Source: Haemonchus contortus (taxonomy: Eukaryota; Nematoda; Chromadorea; Rhabditida; Trichostrongylidae). Taken from it: 64,000 nt of DNA. The stretch's first letter is position 1. The number at the start of each line of letters is the position of its first letter. The notes under the pieces are model-generated. The model was not told the origin of the DNA. It was given only the letters and a program-made list of their open reading frames with translations, and made no database searches. This document shows positions 38,430-46,800 of this stretch, one piece after another. Where the stretch lies: positions 16,422,283 through 16,486,282 of the forward strand of contig LS997564.1 of NCBI GenBank assembly GCA_000469685.2. The letters run 5' to 3'. The translations under genes were made by a program, and so were the position numbers.

Positions 38430-40775
38430 CAATGCGTGTGCCATGTGCTTGTGTGGGTGTGGAAATTCACCTATCACTAACCTGGAGTTGACGTTCAAAT
38501 TTTGAAGGCGGCAGGATGGGAATAATGGTGGTGGGAGACCGGATAGTAAAAACAACGGATAGGGTGTGATAAGAAAACATAGAAGACAAGAGTCATCCAG
38601 GGCGTGACACTTTTTGCTTCAACAAAGGAACTATAGCTTTTTCGTCCAACCTTTGAGATGTGAAGGTATTGAAGATATTCGGTGACAGAATCCAATATCA
38701 ACAGGCTGGTAAGTAGTCATAGAAGACAGGAACGACAGAGAGCATTTTGATGGCCTATGTGAAGTGCTGAAGGCGGATATGATGTAGTGGTAAATGGCGC
38801 TCTTCACACACACACGGTCCCGGGTTGGAATCCCTGATCAATATCCGCCCAGGCCACCAAGCCCTCCATCCCTCCGGGGTCGGTTAATTGGTACCAGACT
38901 CGTCTGGTAGAATAAAAGCACTGACTTGCACATCGGCTGGCCACCGCATGTCATTATATAGGCCACATACTCATTTCATACGCCACTACGATTCTGAATT
39001 GAAGTCGAATGCGTTTGCGCATCCCTCTGACGGGATTGATTAACGCCCCAAGACTTTGGACTTTTATCTTTATGTGAAGTGCAACGGGAGCGAAGATAGT
39101 AGGTAGTAATTGACACCATGTTCTGACAGCTAGAAAAAGGGTAGAAATGTAAAAGTCACTCTTTGTTTCAGTATTAACACTGGAAGGTTGCTACTTTACC
39201 GTATATGATGTAGGGTATAACTGGAGCGCTATAACGGATGAGACCGATTGTTTTTCTAGTCCCTTTCGTAACTGCCATTAGTCTTTGTGTATTATACGAT
39301 AAGAGGTGTTGACAAAAAGTGGCGATAGCAGTGATAGGAACTGGTTGAGGTCAGATTCAAATAAAGAGAATGAAATGCGGTCCACCACTCGCTATTATAT
39401 TGTAACCATTGCGCAACAATGTTTGCGTATTGGGTCGAGTTTTTTTAGTTACAAAAGTTATCCGTCCGACAATAATCTGAGAATCTCGATCAAAGATTCA
39501 AACCCGTGAAGACGGGAGGGCCACGAGCTTCTGATAGTGGCATTATCATCAGTTACTGACATTGGCAAGAACTTTAGTTCAAGGCTTTGGTTGACTAATC
39601 AGATTGCTCAGTAGAAGAACTAACAGATCCAATAAAAAGAAGAATGAAATCCCCGATTGGATTAATATCATGAACAAGAACAATAGAGAGACAACCCTAA
39701 TCATAAGCGAGAATATCACCTTATGTCGACTCCCACTTGCGCTACTCTATTTAAACTGTTGTCCTTAGGCAGTTTCAAATTTTTAGAGCCACTTCATCTC
39801 TAGCTATCCCCTTCAAAAATTTTGTGATCACAAATGTTCAATTGCTCCGGAAAGAGGAGCAGAGGATTAGCCAATGCTCGCTACAACTAATTAGAGCGAT
39901 CCAACTAGTATAAAATAAAGAGGTTATATATAAGAACCATATGGCTGACCTTATCCATAATCAGAGTGGAAATCTTCTTTGACACAACTTGCAACTGGGA
40001 TTTCAGCCTCATTCGCTCACGATCGATATCTTCAAGACGTAATTCAAGGCCAAAGAGTTTCTAGAAATATACAGTAGTTTAAATATTGATGAGAAGAAAG
40101 ATATACATGAACAATCATGCACTGACCCTCATCTCGTAGTCGATAGCATTGAAATCGTCTTCTATGAAGTACGATGCATCAATACTGTCGATAATGTCGT
40201 CTTCGCTTTCAGGGGCTGGGGCAGCACATGGTCGAACCTATATTTGCAATGGCAGGAAGGGGTTAAATATTCAAATTAGCGCTTCTTTGACAATAATGCC
40301 TTTTACAAAAAAGCACGTTGCATAGAAACTCAAAATCAGAAAATTAAGAATTCTGTAGGAATTTGTAGCTCAAAGCTTGCAAAAATTCTTCTCAAACACT
40401 AATGTTGACGAACCACTATTGAGAGAACTCAATTAAAGCCATTTAGATAAAGTTGACTTTTAGTAGTTCATATTTTAGTGGTGAGAAACTGACCTTCATG
40501 ACACCTAAGACATTGGCTTCATAATCTTGAGTGAGCGATCCGTCATGGGGAGATACCACATAATCTGACATGTCATCCATCTAAAAGATTGTTTTGAAAA
40601 TGGAAACAGCAGATTCACATTTTTTATAAAATGAAAATGTGATTGCAAACAAGTAGAAATGTGTTTAATTTTATGCTTATCGCAATGTATGGTAATCACT
40701 CACCGTTACATCTTCCGAAAACGAGTCGCCAAGGGTTTTCAACGTTTTTGTGAGAGATGTACGTAACTTATCCAT
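31711..40775 (-). CDS. vps-50: VPS-50 / syndetin, EARP tethering complex subunit (23 exons, 944 aa)
   Basis: Exons in transcription order: 40775-40704, 40580-40494, 40237-40127, 40060-39950, 37818-37730, 37639-37489, 37433-37351, 37280-37118, 37047-36913, 36849-36711, 36500-36350, 36295-36106, 35986-35688, 35608-35553, 35464-35373, 35166-35035, 34873-34773, 34701-34596, 34448-34290, 34227-34106, 34043-33968, 32008-31895 and 31806-31711. All phases close; total 2835 nt. Syndetin blocks include RMEELRMFLENE, DRLIVDES, TKWDVNELQSRHSNYVDF, EGRALMQLDFQ, AFVEGYIKAFYL and the C-terminal KKARTRIINALND. Length is close to human VPS50 (about 964). The protein joins VPS51/52/53 in EARP, which tethers vesicles at recycling endosomes; in worms it also matures dense-core vesicles. 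Two acceptors (before 36500 and 34448) are TTAAG rather than CAG. Introns carry three transposon insertions. Confidence 0.95.
32311..33844. mobile_element. Palindromic Tc1-like element in vps-50 intron 21
   Basis: It is flanked by TA on both sides. The ends are CAGTGCGTTTC(G/A)AAAGTATG with its inverted copy. About 680 bp from each end form inverted arms, each carrying the N-terminal half of a Tc1-type transposase. On the plus strand near 32757-32990 this includes DNRRVARLVANTSLSVSQIR; the minus-strand copy lies near 33420-33160. Only the centre holds catalytic-domain sequence (FSDEKKFHLDGPN and GGGSLMVWA near 33072-33200, first Asp region). Neither copy has a full transposase. It is therefore a non-autonomous foldback derivative made by inverted duplication of the 5' half. 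Confidence 0.85.
35265..35324 (-). other. Possible alternative vps-50 exon (20 codons)
   Basis: This is a 60-nt open segment between the exons ending at 35373 and starting at 35166. It has phase 0 at both sides, a TATACAAG acceptor and a GTATAC donor. It reads YSKNRSGPDQQMLGERLRNC. The main model skips it because joining 35373 to 35166 reproduces the syndetin FFYS-ICLFFG block. It could be a cassette exon or chance. Confidence 0.25.
37855..38381. mobile_element. Tc1/mariner-type MITE, 30-bp perfect TIRs
   Basis: The left end CAGTAGCGCTCAAAAGTCTT (continuing CGGTGAAATG) is matched exactly by the inverted right end. Each end is flanked by TA, as expected for Tc1/mariner insertion. The 527-bp element has no transposase. 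It lies in vps-50 intron 4. Confidence 0.85.
38382..38426. repeat. (TA)n microsatellite
   Basis: About 45 bp of uninterrupted TA repeat, starting at the TA target duplication of the adjacent MITE. It may have expanded from that duplication. Confidence 0.9.
38768..39070 (+). mobile_element. tRNA-derived SINE with 12-bp target duplication
   Basis: TATGTGAAGTGC at 38756-38767 is repeated at 39071-39082 and frames a ~303-bp element. The head is tRNA-like: GGCGGATA (38772) pairs with TATCCGCC (38842-38849). Between them are an A-box-like GTAGTGGTAAATGG and a B-box-like GGGTTGGAATCCC. The body (GGGGTCGGTTAATTGG, ACTCGTCTGG) is tRNA-unrelated and the tail is short (CTTTTATCTT). It lies in vps-50 intron 4. 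It would use Pol III and depend on a LINE for mobility. Confidence 0.8.
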
Positions 40776-41539
40776 GTTTCCTAAGCCTTTGAGGAAGGTT
40801 GAAAGTGAAGCCAATCACGTCATTGAGGAGCAGTTCGAGATCTATTGACCAAAGAGTATGGATTGACCAATTTCGAGCTGATGATGAACTGCCTGCAAAC
40901 GATGTGAATTTTATTTTAATTGACACAAAATATAATTATGCTATATATCGGATATTGAAGGAAGGTCACTAAAAAGAACTTTTTAAAATCACCAATACAT
41001 ATAAAAAAAACTTGACGCCTGAAATAACAGCCTTCAGACACCACGCTGAGCTTCACGGCTCTTCTATATAATTTATGCACAAGGGCAAGGAAACTTTTTT
41101 TCAAGAGATGCTGATCTTTCAAGATGAGGTAGTAGTGATGAATGATGGAGCATTCTGTGATGTCCCAAATTTTACCACCAACTGGGCTCGACTCGATGAT
41201 TCAAGCGAGCCTCATGACCGTTGACAACTAGTTCCTGGCCTGTGAAAAGAGGATACACATTAATCAAATTGGAGGTAACAGAGATAAAAGTAAGTAGAAC
41301 TGATCCAGTTCAGCTCAAAAAAGAAGCCGGAGGCCTCGAAAAAGGCACCGCTCATCTACGGTCCAATGCCTCTGAGTGAGAATGAACTTACGAGGGAAAA
41401 TGTGACTTGAACACTGGTAGACTCGATCACGATTTGCTATATAAATAAGGAACATCGGGGGCCAGCACTAATACGGATGTTTCCTCGTTTATGCAAAACT
41501 CGTGTGCGCGGCGTAGTCCTCAGATGTTGATCTAAGTTG
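40776..41539. other. Upstream region of vps-50
   Basis: Before the retrotransposon arrived, this stretch and 52744-54978 formed one intergenic region between the divergent vps-50 and Y-box genes. On the minus strand AAGGCTTAG lies five bases before the vps-50 ATG and may be a trans-splice acceptor. No other feature was recognised. Confidence 0.5.
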
Positions 41540-41544
41540 AGTAC

Positions 41545-42360
41545 TATACAAACTATACCGATATTATAGCCGTTATATCTAGTATAGTCGTTTAAGTTCT
41601 TCGTCACTGTATTTGCCACAACTACAGCGATCGGATACCAGAGCTTTATTGCGTCAAGCAGAGAAACCTCAAACTTGGGTAATTAAACCATGAACACATG
41701 AAAGATACATGCGAAAGGCAAGAGTTATCATATATACGAAAGGCACAACTTATTGAGGATATGGCTTACGAGATTCATACATACGAGATTGAGACGAGAT
41801 ACAAATATAAAGCTAAATGGAGGCGTAGTGATATAAATGAACATTCCTTAAGCGTGATATATGAGAAGCAAATTAGGAAGCAGGATAAAAGGCATAAGAG
41901 AAGAGTCAAAACCTCGAAGGCAACTGGCCTCGGTCTTTGTTCGGCCGAGCTTATATAGGCGAGGTTTATATTGAGTCCCGCACACCGGGAATGTGGCCTT
42001 TTGCGAGAAGTTTGGGAAAGGTTAGATCGAGATGAAAAAGTTGTGAAAGTTAAGATAAGAGAATGCGTCGACTCGATGCGCCAGGGTTGTGATGGGAACC
42101 GTGATACAGTAGCATTGAAGAAGCTAAGGTCGTGGGAGACATGGCTGATGACTGACGAATTGACTGGACCATGGCAGCTCTTTTGTTTGACTCGAAGTTG
42201 CACTTGTATGGTCCTCAGCCAGCTGCAAGACGCCATTGTGCCATATTCACCCTGTGTGGTCTGGTAACTGAAAACAAGTCACTTTTCATGCGTTATGAGT
42301 CATGTTCAAGATTGATTGAATTAATGAGAAAATTATCAAAAATCGCGTGTTACCGCGATA
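41545..42360 (-). repeat. 3' LTR (816 bp)
   Basis: Direct copy of 51923-52738. It begins TATACAAAC and ends CCGCGATA on the plus strand, so the termini are TAT...ATA rather than TG...CA. A TATA motif (TATATAAG on the minus strand, 41957-41950) and a poly(A) signal AATAAA (minus, 41649-41644) suggest U3 and R/U5 portions. Confidence 0.95.
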
Positions 42361-42386
42361 TTCCCGGCGGCGCTGAAGACCGGGAA
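42361..42386 (-). repeat. 7-bp inverted repeat abutting the 3' LTR
   Basis: TTCCCGG and CCGGGAA flank a 12-nt loop between the stop codon of the second ORF and the 3' LTR. This is where a polypurine tract is expected, but the sense strand is only weakly purine-rich here (CCGGGAA). The second-strand primer is therefore not obvious. Confidence 0.6.
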
Positions 42387-43676
42387 TCAGTGCTGGCGCC
42401 GAAGTTCGTCAGATAGTTCTTGAATGCGCCGTGAGTGATGTTCCGCCTGCCTTTGCGCCTCTACCAATTTGGCGTGTGTTTGCAACGCCTGATCCGGCAA
42501 TTCGCAGAGCGCGGAATTGTGACCTTCCCTTTTGCAGTAACAGCATTTGACATGGAACATGCGACACGTGGAATTCCCAGGACATTGTCCCAGGCAGCGA
42601 CCGCATCTCTTCTTCTGTTGTACGAATGTGCGTCTTTCCTCAACCGACCTCACCTTGGTGCATGCGTCCGCTTGATGAGAGCCTGTTGCTTGGCAGAAGG
42701 CACATTTGATCGGCGGGTGTCGCAGAGCTACCGATCTTGGGAGTCCGCCGCCACGGCGTCGCAGGGGGCACGTTGGAAGGCTCTTTATGCCCTCTATAAA
42801 GTTGGCTAGCAGCCTTGCCGCTCTACGCTGCTCTCGTAGCTCTGTTTCTATGACGTGCCTCGGGCGCTGTACTGGACCGACTTTTTCCAGTTCATTTTTT
42901 GTTTGAACCACGCGCGGGGGTAATTCGTCACTCATATCATCTTCGTCTGAGTCTTCCTCATCTGATTTTTCTTCGTCTGAGTCTTCCTCGTCTGATTTTT
43001 CACTCTCGAGCTCTTGTTCCTCGTCCTCCACTTCACGATGTTCCACGGGCAGGTCCTGTTCGCGTCGTTGTTGTTGCGCGGAAGCGCTCCTCCCGGGCTC
43101 GCTTGCGAGCTTTTCAACGATTCTTTGTATTCTCGTAAGTCTGTTTTTTAGTTCGTCGTGGAATAAGAGGTCTTCTTCTAACTCTTCCAACTGAAGTGAT
43201 TCTCGGAAATCTGATAAAGTCGCGGTGTAGCTTTCGAGAGTAGTCATCAACTGTTCTGTTACCACTTTGACCCTGTCGGGGTTGGTTGCCACGAGTTCCT
43301 TGCCATTGAAAAATGGTCGAGCCATCCACTGGTCCCAAAGCTCCTTTGTGATCGCTCCAGTGGCGAAAAAAAGTGGAGGTAAGGCCAATAATGTGACCAA
43401 GTGAAGTTTGGAGGTCGTCAGGAGTATGCGTATGTTTTCGATTTTGAGTAAAATGATCGAGATGCGGTGTGCTCTGCAATCCGGCGACGACTGCGATCGG
43501 CTTATAAGTTCGATTTGTCTGAGTATGGAGGTGACTGTTCTGGAGCATCTGTCGACCTCCAAAAATTCGTTAACGATCATCGAATACACTTTGTGCGGTG
43601 GTGGAAGCGGGATGGCGTTGCGCAGTCTCTGCAGCTGTTCTTTGGTTTCTTGTAGTTGTTGCTGTAGTTGTTCCAT
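42387..43676 (-). CDS. Second Gag/nucleocapsid-like ORF downstream of env (429 aa)
   Basis: It begins MEQLQQQLQETKEQLQRLR, a likely short coiled coil. A helical capsid-like region follows, then an acidic Glu/Asp/Ser repeat near residues 205-260 (SDEEDSDEE units). Three zinc knuckles lie at about 323-395: CAFCQATGSHQADAC, a CxxC unit (CGRCLGQCPGNSTC), and a canonical CCYCKREGHNSALC. The order, spacing and linker (SVEERR, against SIEERR in the polyprotein) match the element's own Gag, but the rest has diverged strongly. The stop lies 26 bp from the 3' LTR. The ATG is four bases after a splice-like TTAATTTCAG, so a spliced subgenomic mRNA is likely. The function is unknown; a nucleic-acid-binding accessory protein is the simplest guess. 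Confidence 0.85.
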   Translation of the reverse strand: MEQLQQQLQETKEQLQRLRNAIPLPPPHKVYSMIVNEFLEVDRCSRTVTSILRQIELISRSQSSPDCRAHRISIILLKIENIRILLTTSKLHLVTLLALPPLFFATGAITKELWDQWMARPFFNGKELVATNPDRVKVVTEQLMTTLESYTATLSDFRESLQLEELEEDLLFHDELKNRLTRIQRIVEKLASEPGRSASAQQQRREQDLPVEHREVEDEEQELESEKSDEEDSDEEKSDEEDSDEDDMSDELPPRVVQTKNELEKVGPVQRPRHVIETELREQRRAARLLANFIEGIKSLPTCPLRRRGGGLPRSVALRHPPIKCAFCQATGSHQADACTKVRSVEERRTFVQQKKRCGRCLGQCPGNSTCRMFHVKCCYCKREGHNSALCELPDQALQTHAKLVEAQRQAEHHSRRIQELSDELRRQH

Positions 43677-43679
43677 GTT

Positions 43680-43689
43680 CTGAAATTAA
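43680..43689 (-). promoter_or_regulatory. Splice acceptor before the Gag-like ORF
   Basis: The minus strand reads TTAATTTCAG|AACATGG, close to the nematode 3' splice consensus and directly ahead of the 429-codon ORF. It would allow cis-splicing from a leader donor or SL trans-splicing. No donor was pinned down; an AG|GTACAC in the leader near 51885 is one candidate. Confidence 0.6.
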
Positions 43690-43691
43690 TG

Positions 43692-43714
43692 TTTTTTTTT
43701 TTTTTTTTTTTTTT
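43692..43714 (-). repeat. 23-nt A tract (sense) between env and the Gag-like ORF
   Basis: An uninterrupted run of 23 T on the plus strand, i.e. A in the element's sense, lies between the Env stop and the second ORF. It may mark a template-switch junction with a polyadenylated RNA, or it may be simple slippage. Confidence 0.9.
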
Positions 43715-43841
43715 CTCGATAGGGCGTCTCTTCCGTCGGCTTGTACCTTGAAAAGTTTTCGGAGTATGGGCACATGAGTATATACATATGTACATTTTTT
43801 TTTGTGACAATTTTCTAAAACGGTGGGTGTCTTTGACCGTT

Positions 43842-46800
43842 CTAAGTATTTTTCTTATATTTAGTTTGCTTGCTCCTGCAGAGTTTTATAAGGGCGCATA
43901 CCATCATTCGAACTGCGCGTGGTGGAATACAAGTGATTATCCACAGGAGCCGGAAGACTATTTTAAGGACGCCTATCCCAAGAGTACTTCCGTATAGATA
44001 GATCAATCCTAGAACCAGTGCAGCTGCAATTAGTACGATGATGAAGGTTTTATACCAGGTTAAGAAGATGTCCATTATATGGCCAAAATCCGGCCATTCG
44101 AACTCGTTGAAGATGGTGCTGTTCGACTTCAATGATGTCAGATCCGGGTAATGGAAGGTATTGACATATTTGAGTGTTCCCCTCAGTGCAAACTCATTTT
44201 TTGTTTGGCCACATGAAATTGTGCAGTGTATGAGTTGTCGGGCTGAGTCAAGGTGAAGTCGTAATTCTGATTCTGGCCCGTGGGGAGCACAGGGAATCAC
44301 GAATGTGTGTGAGGCGCATAGCACCTCGCCGAAGAGTTCCTTCGATGAGACGCATCGAATTTTTGAGGTTGCTCCACCTGCACAATGGTAGCATCCCTGA
44401 AGTAAGCTATCTTCCACCAAGCAATCGCCGTCTCCTTGTTCTATAACTGTTGTGTCCCATGTTTGGTGGAATTCAACAATGATTTCAGATGACACCATGT
44501 GGGGTATTTTGGCAACTAATGACGTATTCTGTTGATATCGAAGTTCCCAAAAGGGTGTCTTTTTCGGTATTTTAAGCTGGAGTTGGTCGAATTCTTTGGT
44601 GATATCTGGCGTCGTACATTGACAGGATATCTTGAATTCAGCCGGGGCGCAGTTACAGTCATCGGCTAGGATGCACTTCATTCGTTCTGCTTTCTCTCGT
44701 GATTCGCAGAGCAAATTTGGAGAAACGGCGCCTGTCCATATTGCAGTATCTTGTCCATCGGTGAAGAATGTACTGCTTAACGCTGGTGTTGGCGGTAACG
44801 ATAGGGAGGTCATTGTTATTTGAAGGGACGGTAAGGTGATTGGCATATTAGGTAATAGTTGAACGACATAGCTTTCTTTTCCAAATTTGGCGCTGATGTC
44901 CTCTATGGTAATTTCAAACATGGTCTTCTCGCGCCATCGCATACATCGGAATATCTCGTAAATTTTGTTGTCCGCTGGAGTGGCAAAGATCCTATAAAAT
45001 AGACAACCGGAGCTGGGATAAAAACAGTCGCAGCCGAATCCACCGCAGGACTCAAAACATCCAGTTCGCCCTGGAAAGTGGTTTCCGCGTTTCAGCTCTG
45101 GAATGATGCTGGAGCTATTGATGCCTGCGCACTTCTCTCCCTTACAGGAGCCCATCCGTGGGCATCGTTTACTGTCCGTCACGTTCAAGTGAATGGAGCG
45201 TGTGAAATATAGTGTCTCCTGGTCACAGTGGAGATATAGTCCTTTCCAGCGTATTTTTATATTGAGCACCAGTGTCGAGTTTCTCACGAGTCGTAGACAT
45301 GCTTGTTGTCGAAAGCTGTTGATTTTCAATACTTCCAACAGTGAAGTTTTGCATATTTCTTTGCCGTTTTCTTGTGTGCACGTGGTGAGACTTTGTTCGA
45401 GAACGTTCACGTGTTGGCAACTGCGGGTGGTCTGAACCACGTATAGGAGAGCGAGAGCCGTAGCTAGGGCTGAAGTCATGCGGGTGCCATTCCTTCCTCT
45501 CGTTCGTCGCCGTCGCAATACTCGAATACAGCAGTATAGCGTCTTTGCCAGAATGACAGTCAGCTTTAGGATAATACCGCCGGCGATACGTATGGGTTTT
45601 CCAATTGTTACGGGAACATAAAGACAGGCGTAGGTCACGGCTATGATGCCGTAGAGGCATAGTGTGAATGTCAGGATTGCGCCTAGTGGCCAGCATTCCG
45701 GATTGAGCAGAATTGACAAGCAGATGTTGCAGTCGATGTTGCTGCAAAAATCCAAGCCTTTACATCGTGTTTCCATTGTTGCCAAGTGGTTTTCAACATT
45801 CCACTTGACGAGAACTCTGTAGTCTCGTATGGTGATATCCAATGGAAATTTGATAAGTAGCGGAGCGGTATCCATGTGTCGGACTTCGCAGAGACGTTCA
45901 GCACAAATTTCGAAGGTCTGTCCTTGTTGTGCATGAACTATAACTCCCTTGTCACCACATGAGACGTGCATTCCTTCCGTGGTGTTGCCATGGGCAATCC
46001 TCAGAAGGTTCAGAATCATGATATAAAACAGGAACCATACCCCTCTTGTCGTCCTTGTGCTTATTGCGGTGGTTGCGTTGTGAACGTGGCGTGTTGCCTT
46101 TCTTTCCCTCAAATTGTAGTTATGCGTGCGAGGGGGCTGTTGTGGAGCAGGTTGCTCTGGTGGCGCTTCCTTTTGCTCTGATATGCTCACTTCCTGTTCG
46201 GAATCTTGAAGTTCCAGTGGGATGAGTAAGTTGACTGGACGACGGATTTTCCTCCTGGTGGCGGTTATTAATTCGGCTTCTCGTATGGCTCCATCGGTGC
46301 CCTGACGTAATCCTGTGATACGAGCCATTTTCCAGTCATTTCTAGGAAGCACTGGGTCGCTTACTAACACTACATCTCCTAGTGATGGCGTGATGCCGCC
46401 ATGACGTTGATTTGTGGGGTTTTTCTTATGGGATTCTCGAAGAGATATCAAATATTGCTGTTGCCAAATCGTCCAGAAGCGTTCGATTCTTCGGCGTGAC
46501 GAATTGAGGGCTTCCAGTGCTTGTTGTCGAGTTTGGATCACATGAAGACTGTCCGGAGGAAGATAGTCCGGATCTTGTGTTTCCGATTCAGTGTTACCTA
46601 ATGTGATGCTGAGGTTCAGATCACGTTGAAGAAAATCGATCGGGCGCAGCGACGTAAATTCTTCTTGTACGGCGCTTTGATACGTGAGGGGTCGGGAATT
46701 AAGACAGGCTTCCACTTCAATTAGAAATGTGTGAATATCGTCGAAGGAATGCTTTTCCGAGTTCCTCAAGGCTTTGTAAATTGCTTGTTTTATTGACTTG

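Noticed and set aside
38772..38850. Functional tRNA gene
   Set aside because: The acceptor-like stem pairs, but the middle is irregular (CACACACAC run), the B box deviates and it is framed with extra body sequence by a 12-bp target duplication, so it is a SINE head.
42435..43683. Plus-strand ORFs opposite the Gag-like ORF
   Set aside because: Antisense shadows of a strongly coding minus-strand ORF with zinc knuckles.
43692..43714. T tract as a Pol III or plus-strand terminator
   Set aside because: No plus-strand Pol III gene lies upstream. It is inside the retrotransposon and more simply read as a sense A tract.
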